A DNA stretch of 64,000 nucleotides from assembly GCA_900555045.1 (NCBI GenBank), contig USJW01000007.1, positions 1 through 64,000 of the forward strand, in the 5' to 3' direction. Made by a program: the position numbers and the translations under genes. The notes below the pieces were generated by a model, which saw only the letters and a list, made by a program, of their open reading frames with translations, was not told the origin of the DNA and made no database searches. This document shows, one piece after another, positions 52,077 to 60,882 of this stretch. This DNA comes from an uncultured Clostridium sp. GTDB lineage: Bacteria; Bacillota; Clostridia; Lachnospirales; Lachnospiraceae. Position 1 is the stretch's first letter. Every line of letters begins with the position of its first letter.

Positions 52077-53678
52077 ATGAAGCTTACATTTATCGGTGCG
52101 GATCATGAGGTTACGGGAAGCTGTCATTATCTGGAGGTGGGAAACACAAAAATCCTGGTGGACTGCGGCATGGAGCAGGGGAACAACGTGTACGAGAACG
52201 CCCCCCTGCCTGTGGCCTACAACCTGATCGACTACGTGCTTTTGACCCACGCCCACATCGACCACGCGGGCATGCTCCCGTGGCTCTACGCCCAGGGCTT
52301 CAAGGGCCGGATCATCACCACCTACGCCACGGCGGATCTGTGCAACATCATGCTGATCGACAGCGCCCACATCCAGGAGATGGAGTCCGAGTGGAAGAAC
52401 CGCAAGGCGCGCCGGGCGGGCCGCTCGGAGGTGGAGCCGCTCTACACCATGGACGACGCGGTGGGCGTGTTAAAGCTGTTTGAGGGTGTGGCCTACAGCC
52501 AGATGTTCAAGCTGAACGACAATATCACCCTGCGCTTTACGGACGTGGGCCATCTCCTGGGCTCCGCCTCCATCGAGGTGTGGGCCACCGAGGGCGCGGT
52601 CACAAAGAAGATCGTGTTCTCCGGCGACATCGGAAATCAGAACAAGCCGCTGATCCGCAATCCCCAGTACATCGACCAGGCGGATTACGTGGTGATGGAG
52701 AGCACCTACGGCAACCGCCACCACAAGAAGAACGTGGACCACGTGCCGGAGCTGGCCAAGGTGATCCAGCAGACCCTGGACCGGGGTGGAAACGTGGTGA
52801 TCCCCGCCTTCGCGGTGGGCAGAACCCAGGAGCTTTTGTACTTCATCCGCCGGATCAAGGAGGAGAAGATGGTCACGGGGCACGAGAACTTCGACGTGTA
52901 CGTGGACAGCCCGCTGGCGGTGGAGGCCACCCACGTGTTCAAGCTAAACATGGCGGAGTGCTACGACGACGAGACCAAGGCACTGGTGGAGCGGGGCATA
53001 AACCCCATCGATTTCCCGGGCTTAAAGCTCTCGGTCACCAGCGACGAGTCCAAGAACATCAACTTCGACACCACCCCCAAGGTGATTATCTCCGCGGCCG
53101 GCATGTGCGACGCGGGCCGGATCCGGCACCACTTAAAGCACAACCTGTGGCGGCCGGAGTGCACGGTGGTGTTCGCTGGCTACCAGGCCGAGGGCACGGT
53201 GGGCCGCCTTCTGGTGGACGGTGCGCCGGCGGTGAAGCTGTTCGGCGAGGAGATCGACGTGCGGGCCCAGATTGTCCAATTGGAGGGCATAAGCGGCCAT
53301 GCGGACCGGGACGGCCTGCTCACCTGGCTGCTCGCCTTCAAGGAGCGGCCGAAGTACGTGTTCACCGTCCACGGGGACGAGGAGAACTGCACGGAATTCA
53401 CCCGTGTTTTGACCGAGGAGATGGGCTACAATGCAAAGGCGCCCTACTCCGGCTCGGAGTTCGACTTGATTAAGGGCGCATGGATCCGCGAGGCGGAGCC
53501 GGTGCTCATCGCGAAGGAGACCGCTGCCCGCCGCAGGGCGACCGGCGTCTACACGAAGCTGGTCAATGCGGGGCAGTATCTCTTGGAGGTGATCCGCCGC
53601 AACGAGGGCGGGGCCAACAAGGATCTGCAAAGGTTCACAGACCAGATTATGGCTCTGTGCGACAAGTGGGACCGGTAA
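52077..53678 (+). CDS. MBL-fold/beta-CASP RNA-processing protein (Ysh1/CPSF-like)
   Basis: A 533-residue metallo-beta-lactamase with beta-CASP domain. The zinc motif is THAHIDHAG (about residues 55-63) with GDIG and later GHADRDGLL; the beta-CASP part holds VVMESTYGNR and IISAAGMCDAGRIRHHL. The family includes archaeal and eukaryotic cleavage factors and bacterial RNA exonucleases. The protein is probably a nuclease acting on RNA. ATG 52077 is preferred, with GAGGGGAG 8 bases before; ATG 52071 lies too close. rnhA follows after 42 bases. Confidence 0.88.
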   Translation: MKLTFIGADHEVTGSCHYLEVGNTKILVDCGMEQGNNVYENAPLPVAYNLIDYVLLTHAHIDHAGMLPWLYAQGFKGRIITTYATADLCNIMLIDSAHIQEMESEWKNRKARRAGRSEVEPLYTMDDAVGVLKLFEGVAYSQMFKLNDNITLRFTDVGHLLGSASIEVWATEGAVTKKIVFSGDIGNQNKPLIRNPQYIDQADYVVMESTYGNRHHKKNVDHVPELAKVIQQTLDRGGNVVIPAFAVGRTQELLYFIRRIKEEKMVTGHENFDVYVDSPLAVEATHVFKLNMAECYDDETKALVERGINPIDFPGLKLSVTSDESKNINFDTTPKVIISAAGMCDAGRIRHHLKHNLWRPECTVVFAGYQAEGTVGRLLVDGAPAVKLFGEEIDVRAQIVQLEGISGHADRDGLLTWLLAFKERPKYVFTVHGDEENCTEFTRVLTEEMGYNAKAPYSGSEFDLIKGAWIREAEPVLIAKETAARRRATGVYTKLVNAGQYLLEVIRRNEGGANKDLQRFTDQIMALCDKWDR

Positions 53679-53720
53679 GAGACGGTCTCAGAAATGTTAG
53701 AGAGACAGGAGAGAAGATTC

Positions 53721-54203
53721 ATGACAAAGGTACAGATCTACACGGACGGATCGGCGCGGGGCAACCCGGATGGGCCAGGCGGCTACGGGGCGGTGCTCCA
53801 CTTTACGGACAGCCGTGGACAGCTCCACGAGAAGGAGATGTCGGGCGGCTATGTGCGGACCACCAACAACCGGATGGAGCTGATGGCTGCCATCGCAGGC
53901 CTGGAGGCGTTAAACCGGCCCTGCGAGGTCGAGCTGTATTCCGATTCCAAGTACCTGACGGACGCGTTCAACCAGCACTGGATTGAGAACTGGGTCGCAA
54001 AGAACTGGAACCGCGGAAAGAGCGGTCCGGTGAAGAACATTGACCTCTGGAAGCGGCTGCTGGCCGCCATGAAGCCCCACCAGGTGAAGTTTATCTGGGT
54101 GAAAGGCCATGCGGGTCACCCGCAGAACGAGCGGTGTGACGCATTGGCCACCAGCGCCGCCGACGGGGACGGGCTTATGGTGGACGAGGGGCTGGAGAGC
54201 TGA
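53721..54203 (+). CDS. rnhA: Ribonuclease HI
   Basis: A 160-residue RNase HI that removes RNA from RNA-DNA hybrids. Active site: Asp in [16 protein letters not shown], Glu in [12 protein letters not shown], Asp in ELYSDSKYL, and the C-terminal Asp in [18 protein letters not shown] 53721 follows AGGAGAGAAG; an in-frame start 27 bases before lacks it. The window also encodes RNase HII, so both RNase H types are present. Confidence 0.95.
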   Translation: MTKVQIYTDGSARGNPDGPGGYGAVLHFTDSRGQLHEKEMSGGYVRTTNNRMELMAAIAGLEALNRPCEVELYSDSKYLTDAFNQHWIENWVAKNWNRGKSGPVKNIDLWKRLLAAMKPHQVKFIWVKGHAGHPQNERCDALATSAADGDGLMVDEGLES

Positions 54204-54230
54204 GTGCCGATATTATGTTGTCTGTATTTT

Positions 54231-54266
54231 GCGGTGTGGAAGAAATTTTTTCTGCACCGTATTTTT
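54231..54266 (+). terminator. Terminator after rnhA
   Basis: CGGTG (54232-54236) pairs with CACCG (54255-54259); AGAAA and TTTCT pair inside; ATTTTTCTT follows. Confidence 0.7.
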
Positions 54267-54388
54267 CTTCCCCCTGGGGTTTCTTACATATCTCTTACAA
54301 AGTATTACTCCTTTTTTCCTGCTATTCCCTTTCACATTTTTTTGTGATAATGTAAAGTCATTGAAGTGTGAGAACAGGGATGAGGCAT

Positions 54389-55423
54389 ATGAAGAATAGA
54401 CATATCTGGCTGGTGATTGGCTGTATCCTGGTTGTGGGAATACTGGTTACCAGGTACACCAATTCGTTTATCAGCCACAAGGAAGCGGAGCAGATGGCGG
54501 CGGCGAGCGCTGTCACTGAGGCCGCCAGAGAGGGCGCCTTAGCGGCTGAGAGCGCCGAGGCGGAGGCTGCCTTCGCCGGGGCGGGCGGCAATAAAGTAGG
54601 CGCCATGGCGGGAGCGAAGGACGGGGCAGCCGCTCCTCCGACACTGGCAGCCGCGGCCGCCAAAGGGGCCGGCGCAAATTCCGCGTCCACAACGGCCGGG
54701 GAGATTTTACAGGACAGCGGCGCCCCGGACGAGGCGAACGCGTTTCTGGAAAAGACGGATGAGGGGGAGGAGGCCAATCGGGATGAAATTGCGATGGCTG
54801 AAGCCGCCCCCCAGGAGACCGGTCCGGCCGCCCTGCGCTCTGCAGACGCGGGAGCCGGGGGGATCGCGAACCCCGAGACAGCGGCTGCCGGCCCCGGAGC
54901 AGCCCCGGTTGGCCCTGGAGCAGCCCCGGTCGGCCCTGGAGCCGCCTCCGGCGGTCCGGGAGCCGCAGCGGCTTCCTCCGGCCCGGCGTCCCCGCTGGAG
55001 GGCACCCATGGGCGGGCGGAGAAGAACGCAGCGCTGTCCTCCGGCACCGACTACCGCCAGCGGCTGCTTGACCTGGACAGCCAGATTCAAAAGCTGCGGG
55101 AGGAGGACAAGGACGCCAGCGCCTACTCCATGAAGGCCACCGCGGAGTCGGAGCTAAAGCTGTGGGAGGGCGAGATGAACACCGTCTACAACGCACTGCT
55201 CGACCATATGGACCAGGAGGAGGCGAAGGAGCTGGCGGCGGAGCAGCAGAACTGGATGAAAAACCGGGAGGCCCGGGCGGTGGAGAACAGCGCCAAGAAC
55301 AGCGCGGCCAACTTGGAGGGCGTGGGAGTCACGGCGGCGCTAGCCTCCCTGACAAGAGCGCGCACCTATGATCTGGTGGATCGCTACGAGAAGTTAACAG
55401 AAGGAAATCCGGACGCGGGGTGA
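54389..55423 (+). CDS. Membrane-anchored protein with A/G/P-rich linker and LprI-like domain
   Basis: A 344-residue protein of uncertain function. One N-terminal membrane anchor (residues about 5-23, IWLVIGCILVVGILVTRY), a long Ala/Gly/Pro/Glu-rich low-complexity linker (about 28-215) and a helical C-terminal domain (about 225-340) starting DYRQRLLDLDSQIQKL. The C-terminal part resembles LprI/DUF1311 (pattern LxLWExEMNxVYNxLL, then EQQNWMKNREA and SLTRARTYDL). The linker has a 21-bp tandem repeat. ATG 54389 has AGGGA before it; GTG 54368 and ATG 54380 are alternatives. Confidence 0.6.
   Translation: MKNRHIWLVIGCILVVGILVTRYTNSFISHKEAEQMAAASAVTEAAREGALAAESAEAEAAFAGAGGNKVGAMAGAKDGAAAPPTLAAAAAKGAGANSASTTAGEILQDSGAPDEANAFLEKTDEGEEANRDEIAMAEAAPQETGPAALRSADAGAGGIANPETAAAGPGAAPVGPGAAPVGPGAASGGPGAAAASSGPASPLEGTHGRAEKNAALSSGTDYRQRLLDLDSQIQKLREEDKDASAYSMKATAESELKLWEGEMNTVYNALLDHMDQEEAKELAAEQQNWMKNREARAVENSAKNSAANLEGVGVTAALASLTRARTYDLVDRYEKLTEGNPDAG
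54898..54960 (+). repeat. 21-bp tandem repeat, three copies, in the linker coding region
   Basis: Units 54898-54918, 54919-54939 and 54940-54960. The first two differ by one base; the third has diverged. They encode repeats of the type AAPVGPG, so copy number would change linker length without shifting frame. Confidence 0.8.
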
Positions 55424-55440
55424 CAAACCCCGCGTTTCTT
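55413..55440 (+). terminator. Terminator overlapping the stop codon of the LprI-like gene
   Basis: ACGCGGGGT (55413-55421), loop GACAA, ACCCCGCGT (55427-55435), then TTCTT. The stop TGA (55421-55423) lies at the top of the stem. Confidence 0.85.
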
Positions 55441-55453
55441 CGTGAATTCCCGC

Positions 55454-55482
55454 TTGATTAATAGATAACGATATGGTAAAAT
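55454..55482 (+). promoter_or_regulatory. Promoter of alaS
   Basis: TTGATT (55454-55459), spacer of 17, TAAAAT (55477-55482). The leader of about 95 bases shows no T-box. Confidence 0.6.
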
Positions 55483-55573
55483 GACGGTTATGAAATACGG
55501 TGTATGTCCGGCGGGGCCGCTTTTTCGTGAGTGGTCTGGCTGTGGCCTGCGCCAATTTATGCTGTAAAGATAT

Positions 55574-55578
55574 GGAGG
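55574..55578 (+). promoter_or_regulatory. Ribosome binding site deciding the alaS start
   Basis: GGAGG at 55574-55578 lies 8 bases before GTG 55587. ATG 55572 overlaps this site, so GTG 55587 is preferred. Confidence 0.55.
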
Positions 55579-55586
55579 AAAATAAA

Positions 55587-58235
55587 GTGAAAGAACCACA
55601 GTACCGCGGCGTGAACGAGCTGCGCAGAATGTTCCTTGAATTCTTTGAGAGCAAGGGCCATCTGGCAATGAAGAGCTTTTCACTGGTCCCGCATAATGAT
55701 AACAGCCTGCTGCTTATCAACTCCGGTATGGCTCCGCTTAAGCCCTATTTCACGGGCCAGGAGATTCCGCCGAGAAAACGCGTGACCACCTGCCAGAAAT
55801 GTATCCGTACCGGCGATATCGAGAACATCGGAAAGACTGCCCGCCACGGCACCTTTTTCGAGATGCTGGGCAACTTCTCCTTTGGCGACTACTTTAAGGA
55901 CGAGGCCATCCACTGGACCTGGGAGTTTTTGACCGAGGTGGTGGGCCTGGATCCGGACCGCCTGTACCCGTCCGTGTACCTGGAGGACGACGAGGCGTTC
56001 CGCATCTGGAATGAAGAGATCGGGATTCCGGCCGAGCGGATCTTCAAGTTCGGCAAGGAGGACAACTTCTGGGAGCACGGCTCCGGCCCCTGCGGCCCCT
56101 GCTCCGAGGTTTACTACGACCGCGGCGAGAAGTACGGCTGCGGCAAGCCCGGCTGTACGGTGGGCTGTGAGTGCGACCGCTACATTGAGGTTTGGAACAA
56201 CGTGTTCACCCAGTTCGACAACGACGGAAAGGGACACTACACCGAGCTTCAGCAGAAGAATATCGACACCGGCATGGGCTTAGAGCGTCTGGCCGTCGTG
56301 GTCCAGGGCGTGGACTCCCTGTTCACCGTGGACACCAACAAGGCGCTGCTGGACCGCGTCTGTGAGCTGGCTCACACCGAGTACCAGAAGGACCACGAGA
56401 CGGACGTGTCCCTGCGCATCGTGACCGACCACATCAAGTCCTGCACCTTCATGATCTCCGACGGAATCATGCCCAGCAACGAGGGCCGTGGCTATGTGCT
56501 GCGCCGTCTGCTGCGCCGGGCTGCCCGCCACGGCAGAAAGCTTGGCATCGAGGGCAAGTTCCTGGCAGAGCTGTCTGGAACGGTGATTGAGCTGTCTAAG
56601 GACGGCTATCCGGAGCTGGAGGAAAACCAGTCCATGATCTTTAAGGTTCTCTCTCAGGAGGAGGACAAGTTCAACAAGACCATCGACCAGGGCTTATCGA
56701 TCCTGGGCGAGATGGAGGAGTCCATGCGCGCGAAGGGCGAGAAGACCCTGGCGGGCCCGGAGGCCTTCAAGCTGTACGACACCTACGGCTTCCCGTTAGA
56801 CCTGACCAAGGAGATCTTAGAGGAGCGGGGCTACGGCGTGGACGAGGACGGCTTTGCCGCCGCCATGAAGGAGCAGAAGGACAAGGCCAGAAAGGCCAGA
56901 AAAGTCAGCAACTACATGGGCGCGGACGTGACGGTTTACCAGTCCATCGACCCGGCGATCACCACCGAGTTTGTGGGCTATGACAAGCTGACCGCGGACT
57001 CCGTGATCACGGTTCTCACCACCGAGGACGAGATCGTGGAGGCTCTGACCGACGGCCAGAGAGGCACCGTGATCGTGGAGCAGACCCCCTTCTACGCAAC
57101 CATGGGCGGCCAGCAGGGCGACGTGGGTGTGATTACAAGCGAGGGCGGCGAGTTTAAGGTGGAGGAGACCATCCACCTGCAGGGCGGCAAGGTCGGCCAC
57201 GTGGGCGTGATGACGAAGGGCATGCTGACCAACGGAAGCGCCGTGACCCTGTCCGTGTGCGCGCACAACCGCGCCCTGACCTGCAAAAACCACAGCGCCA
57301 CCCACCTGCTTCAGAAGGCGCTGCGCACAGTGCTCGGCGACCATGTAAAGCAGTCCGGCTCCTACGTGGACGCAGGCCGTCTGCGCTTTGACTTCACCCA
57401 TTTCTCCGCCATGACTCCTGAGGAGATCCAGAAGGTGGAGGAGTTAGTGAACCGCGAGATCCAGGCCTCCCTGCCCGTTGTGACGCAGGTTATGACGCTG
57501 GACGAGGCGAAAAAGACCGGAGCTATGGCTCTGTTCGGCGAGAAGTACGGCGACGAGGTGCGCGTGGTGAAGATGGGCGATTTCTCCACCGAGCTGTGCG
57601 GCGGCACGCATGTGCCCAACACAGGCGTGATCGCATCCTTTAAGATTCTGTCCGAGACCGGCATCGCCGCTGGCGTGCGCCGCATCGAAGCGCTGACCTC
57701 CGAGGGGCTGATGAAGCACTACGCGGAGGTGGAAGCTGAGCTTCACGAGGCAGCCAGGGCGGCCAAGACCACCCCGGCATCCCTGACTGCGAAGATCGAG
57801 GCTCTCCTGGACGAGATCAAGGCGCTCAGCGCGGAGAACGAGAAGCTTAAGAGCAAGCTGGCGAAGGACTCCCTGGGCGACGTGATGAGCCAGGTGCAGG
57901 AAGTGAACGGCGTCAAGGTTCTGGCCAGCAAGGTAGTTGGCGTGGACATGAACGGGCTGCGCGGCCTGGGCGACCAGCTGAAGGATAAGCTGGGCGAGGG
58001 CGTGGTGTTAATCGCCTCCGAGATGGACGGCAAGGTGAACCTGATGGCCACCGCCACGGACGGCGCACAGAAGAAGGGCGCTCACGCGGGCAACCTGATC
58101 AAGGCCATCGCAGGCCTTGTGGGCGGCGGCGGCGGTGGACGTCCCGGCATGGCCCAGGCGGGCGGCAAGAACCCCGCAGGGATCGAGGAAGCGCTGAAAA
58201 AGGCAGTTGAAGTGGTCGCAGAGCAGACAAAATAG
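55587..58235 (+). CDS. alaS: Alanine--tRNA ligase
   Basis: An enzyme of about 882 residues. The class II catalytic domain begins VNELRRMFLEFFESKGHL, the editing domain has HSATHLLQKAL and CGGTHV (zinc ligands), and the C-Ala domain ends with a Gly-rich motif (GGGGGGRPGMAQAGGKNP). The GTG start at 55587 has a strong GGAGG ahead; ATG 55572 would add five residues. No T-box leader was found, although alaS is often under T-box control in Firmicutes. Confidence 0.97.
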   Translation: MKEPQYRGVNELRRMFLEFFESKGHLAMKSFSLVPHNDNSLLLINSGMAPLKPYFTGQEIPPRKRVTTCQKCIRTGDIENIGKTARHGTFFEMLGNFSFGDYFKDEAIHWTWEFLTEVVGLDPDRLYPSVYLEDDEAFRIWNEEIGIPAERIFKFGKEDNFWEHGSGPCGPCSEVYYDRGEKYGCGKPGCTVGCECDRYIEVWNNVFTQFDNDGKGHYTELQQKNIDTGMGLERLAVVVQGVDSLFTVDTNKALLDRVCELAHTEYQKDHETDVSLRIVTDHIKSCTFMISDGIMPSNEGRGYVLRRLLRRAARHGRKLGIEGKFLAELSGTVIELSKDGYPELEENQSMIFKVLSQEEDKFNKTIDQGLSILGEMEESMRAKGEKTLAGPEAFKLYDTYGFPLDLTKEILEERGYGVDEDGFAAAMKEQKDKARKARKVSNYMGADVTVYQSIDPAITTEFVGYDKLTADSVITVLTTEDEIVEALTDGQRGTVIVEQTPFYATMGGQQGDVGVITSEGGEFKVEETIHLQGGKVGHVGVMTKGMLTNGSAVTLSVCAHNRALTCKNHSATHLLQKALRTVLGDHVKQSGSYVDAGRLRFDFTHFSAMTPEEIQKVEELVNREIQASLPVVTQVMTLDEAKKTGAMALFGEKYGDEVRVVKMGDFSTELCGGTHVPNTGVIASFKILSETGIAAGVRRIEALTSEGLMKHYAEVEAELHEAARAAKTTPASLTAKIEALLDEIKALSAENEKLKSKLAKDSLGDVMSQVQEVNGVKVLASKVVGVDMNGLRGLGDQLKDKLGEGVVLIASEMDGKVNLMATATDGAQKKGAHAGNLIKAIAGLVGGGGGGRPGMAQAGGKNPAGIEEALKKAVEVVAEQTK

Positions 58236-58286
58236 TGCCTTTTTCCCTTAAAAAATAAATTTAATAAAAGAATTCTAAAATTATTC

Positions 58287-58314
58287 TTGACGTATGGTAT
58301 TTTTATGCTATAAT
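58287..58314 (+). promoter_or_regulatory. Promoter of rpsU
   Basis: TTGACG (58287-58292), spacer of 16, TATAAT (58309-58314). Confidence 0.7.
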
Positions 58315-58389
58315 CATAGCAGTGCTAAAAATACCCAAACAGTTGTATTATGCACAATTACACAACTGGAGGGAGGTTAGGTGTGAGCG

Positions 58390-58566
58390 ATGTCAAACGT
58401 AATTGTTAAAGATAACGAGAGCTTAGACAGTGCTTTACGCAGATTCAAAAGAAACTGTGCAAAGGCTGGCATTCAGCAGGAAATTCGTAAGAGAGAGCAT
58501 TACGAGAAGCCAAGCGTAAGACGTAAGAAAAAGTCTGAAGCTGCTCGTAAGCGTAAGTACAACTAA
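58390..58566 (+). CDS. rpsU: 30S ribosomal protein S21
   Basis: A 58-residue bS21 starting [19 protein letters not shown] and ending in a basic tail [14 protein letters not shown]. It contacts 16S rRNA near the anti-Shine-Dalgarno region and helps initiation. Its codons are biased for strong expression (CGT, AAG, GCT). GGGAGG lies 13 bases before ATG 58390. A strong terminator follows. Base composition drops immediately after this gene. Confidence 0.96.
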   Translation: MSNVIVKDNESLDSALRRFKRNCAKAGIQQEIRKREHYEKPSVRRKKKSEAARKRKYN

Positions 58567-58604
58567 TTCACTGGTTGGATTAGGTGTTAATGTAGTGGAA
58601 AATC

Positions 58605-58647
58605 AACTGGCTGTCATAAGTGATTATGGCAGGCAGTTGTTTTTTTG
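58605..58647 (+). terminator. Intrinsic terminator after rpsU
   Basis: A 15-bp near-perfect stem (58605-58619 with 58624-58638, one mismatch and one wobble), GTGA loop and a run of seven T. Confidence 0.9.
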
Positions 58648-58686
58648 CTTTTTTCGGATTTATATACCCGGCGGAAGAGATATACA

Positions 58687-58774
58687 GTCTGCGGAAAGGG
58701 GAGGCGGGGTGCAGGGCTTGTATTGTTTCTCATCCAACACAACCCCTGCAGCCTCAAGTCTCCCCTCCGCAGAC
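58687..58774. repeat. Long imperfect inverted repeat between rpsU and rqcH
   Basis: GTCTGCGGA (58687-58695) pairs with TCCGCAGAC (58766-58774); GGGGAG (58698-58703) with CTCCCC (58760-58765); GCAGGG (58711-58716) with CCCTGC (58744-58749). It lies between converging genes. It may act as terminator for rqcH, or be an expressed structured RNA or a small repeat element. Confidence 0.65.
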
Positions 58775-58810
58775 ATACCGTACTCTCATCCACCACACTA
58801 TAAATCCAAA

Positions 58811-60556
58811 TCACTCCACTTCATTCAACCCGCACTCCGGCGATGCCACTAAAGAGTAATTGGTATGGTAAATTACGAATCCGGGTGCGGCTCCGGCTAC
58901 CTTTTTAATGTTCTTTTTCTGGATGTAGTCGATTTCCACCTTGTCATTGTCACGGCCTTTGGAATAGTAGGCGGCCAGGGAACCGGCTTCTTCAAAGAGG
59001 CGGTCGGGAAGGTCGGCGCGGCCCTCAGTCTTTACGATGACATGGGAGCCGGGAATGCCTTTGGCGTGGAACCACCAGTCGTTTCCTGTGGCCAGCTTGA
59101 AGGTGAGTTCCTCATTCTGGTAGTTGTTCTTTCCCACGTAAATGTGGAAGCCGTCAGAAGAAATGTAGTGGAAGGGCTTGCTGGTGATTTTCGGCTTTTT
59201 GTCGCTGGAACGGCGCTTTTTGATATACCCGTATTCCATCAGCTCTTCCTTAATCTGCACCAGGTCGTTTTCGGCCAGGGCTATGTCCAGGGCGGAGCTG
59301 ATGGATTCCAGATGGTCGATTTCAGCCTTGGTCTCCTTTGTCAGGTCTGTCAGGGCTTCATAGGTGCGCTTTAATTTGTTGTATTTGTCAAAGTGCTTTT
59401 TGGCATTGTCCTTTGCCGACAGCTGCGTGTCCAGGGGAATGGTGATTTCCTCATTGGTGTAGTAGTTAAGGCAGGTAAAGGATTTCTCGCCGCCGGTGAG
59501 CTCATAGCCGTAGGTGTTCAGGAGTTCGCCGTATATGCGGTATTTCTCGCGTTTTTCAGTGTCTTTCAGCTGTTTTAGCTGTAAATCGTATTTTTTGTTG
59601 TTGCGCTCCAGGGCTGTCTGGACGATCCGGCGAAGGTCCGAAGACTTTTGACGGATTCTGGTGAGGGTGTCCCGGGAAGCATAGTACTCCTCCAGCAGAT
59701 GGCTCATGGACCGGAAGGACTGGCTGCGGTAAACACCGCCTTCGTAACAGGTCAGGGGCAGGGCAGCGTATTCTGCCGGGCCTTCTTCATCAAAGACAAT
59801 GGCAGGAGCAAAGCGCCCTTCCTTTACATCCTCCATCACCAGGGAAAAAGTGTGGTAAAGGTGCAGAAGTTCTGTTTCAGACAATTCTGAGGCGCCGTAA
59901 TCCGAATCAATGCTTGCCAGGTGGCATATTTCCTCAGCCATAATGGGGCTGATGCCTGTGAGATGGTTGTACAGGGCTTTCTGGATGGACATGGAGGAGG
60001 CACCCACTGTCTGGCGGAAGGTTTCCTGGGTGACCGTAAGAGGATTTTCCTTGGCAACGGTCTGGGGGATGAAATAGGTTCGCCCCGGCAGCACCTCGCG
60101 GACAGAGCTGACCTGAGCGGACACATGCTTGATGCTGTCAATGATGGTGCCGTCCTCCTTGCAGAAAATGATGTTGCTGTGCTTTCCCATGATTTCCACA
60201 ATCAGTTTTTTGCGGCACAGGTCCCCCATCTCGTCTAAGTGCTCCAGCTCGAACTGGATGATGCGCTCTAAGCCGGGCTGGCTGATGTCCACGATTCTGG
60301 CGCTGCCGATGTGCTTGCGCAGCAGCATGCAGAAATTAGGCGCTGTCATGGGACTGGGTTTGTTTTTGTCCGTCAGGTAGATAAGGGGGAGGCTTGCGCT
60401 GGCCGATATCTGGAGGCGGTAATTTTCCCTGTTATTTTTAATGGCTATGAGAAGTTCGTCCTTTTCGGGCTGGGCGATTTTAGATATGCGTCCGCCCCCA
60501 AGGGCTTCCTTGAACTCATGAACCAGGTTTGCTATGGTAATGCCGTCAAATGCCAT
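58811..60556 (-). CDS. rqcH: Rqc2 homolog RqcH (NFACT family)
   Basis: A 581-residue NFACT protein that binds stalled 50S-peptidyl-tRNA and adds Ala tails for ribosome quality control; older annotation is fibronectin-binding protein. NFACT-N domain at the start (MAFDGITIANLVHEFKEAL, then GRISKIAQPEKDEL), HhH and coiled-coil middle (about 260-440), and NFACT-R at the end (ISSDGFHIYVGKNNYQNEEL, WWFHAKGIPGSHVIV). ATG 60556 is the natural family start; upstream in-frame codons are rejected. AGGAG lies 13 bases before it. Codon use is less G+C-rich than in the left part of the window. Confidence 0.95.
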   Translation of the reverse strand: MAFDGITIANLVHEFKEALGGGRISKIAQPEKDELLIAIKNNRENYRLQISASASLPLIYLTDKNKPSPMTAPNFCMLLRKHIGSARIVDISQPGLERIIQFELEHLDEMGDLCRKKLIVEIMGKHSNIIFCKEDGTIIDSIKHVSAQVSSVREVLPGRTYFIPQTVAKENPLTVTQETFRQTVGASSMSIQKALYNHLTGISPIMAEEICHLASIDSDYGASELSETELLHLYHTFSLVMEDVKEGRFAPAIVFDEEGPAEYAALPLTCYEGGVYRSQSFRSMSHLLEEYYASRDTLTRIRQKSSDLRRIVQTALERNNKKYDLQLKQLKDTEKREKYRIYGELLNTYGYELTGGEKSFTCLNYYTNEEITIPLDTQLSAKDNAKKHFDKYNKLKRTYEALTDLTKETKAEIDHLESISSALDIALAENDLVQIKEELMEYGYIKKRRSSDKKPKITSKPFHYISSDGFHIYVGKNNYQNEELTFKLATGNDWWFHAKGIPGSHVIVKTEGRADLPDRLFEEAGSLAAYYSKGRDNDKVEIDYIQKKNIKKVAGAAPGFVIYHTNYSLVASPECGLNEVE

Positions 60557-60762
60557 ATGATATATACACTCCTGTCGGGCCTGTATTAACGCGGGAAATG
60601 CTGTTTGGACAGGGAAAGGGGATGAACCGGAAGGTTCCCTGCTTTGGGGCATGACCGGGCGCCGTGGCCGCTGAATATAAGAATACCATAATTTGACGGA
60701 ATAGAAAAGGCCCTGCATTTGAACCGCCCTGTTAATTGCTTCACTGGAAATTGGGGTGGACG

Positions 60763-60808
60763 GCGGAAATTGTTTTGCTGAACATGCGGAAATTGCTTTG
60801 TTGAACAA
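60763..60808 (+). repeat. Tandem 23-bp direct repeat upstream of yicC
   Basis: Two adjacent copies, 60763-60785 and 60786-60808, identical at 20 of 23 positions, each with GCGGAAATTG then TTTG then TGAACA. They end five bases before the -35 box. Confidence 0.8.
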
Positions 60809-60812
60809 TTTG

Positions 60813-60841
60813 TTGACTTGATTCCCCAGATGAATTATAAT
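60813..60841 (+). promoter_or_regulatory. Promoter of yicC-gmk-rpoZ
   Basis: TTGACT (60813-60818), spacer of 17, TATAAT (60836-60841). Near consensus. Confidence 0.8.
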
Positions 60842-60882
60842 ACTAACTAACTATGGATAAAAGCGAAAGAGAGGCATTCGTT

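Larger units (their letters stand above)
60557..60882. other. Divergent rqcH-yicC intergenic region
   Basis: No gene seen. It holds a minus-strand leader for rqcH with a weak TATTCT -10 near 60680, the tandem 23-bp repeat at 60763-60808, the yicC promoter and the yicC ribosome site. Confidence 0.5.

Noticed and set aside
54358..55196. Minus-strand frames of over 220 codons opposite the LprI-like gene
   Set aside because: They mirror the Ala/Gly/Pro-rich linker and contain Pro/Arg/Ser repeats without any domain pattern.
55490..55571. In-frame extension of alaS to base 55500
   Set aside because: The added residues are not conserved in AlaRS and precede the strong ribosome site at 55574.
58595..58859. 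Short plus-strand frames between rpsU and rqcH
   Set aside because: They overlap the rpsU terminator and the long inverted repeat and have no recognisable protein features.
60557..60808. N-terminal extension of rqcH to 60808
   Set aside because: The family begins at MAFDGITIANL; the extension is Pro/Arg/Ser-rich and runs through the tandem repeat.
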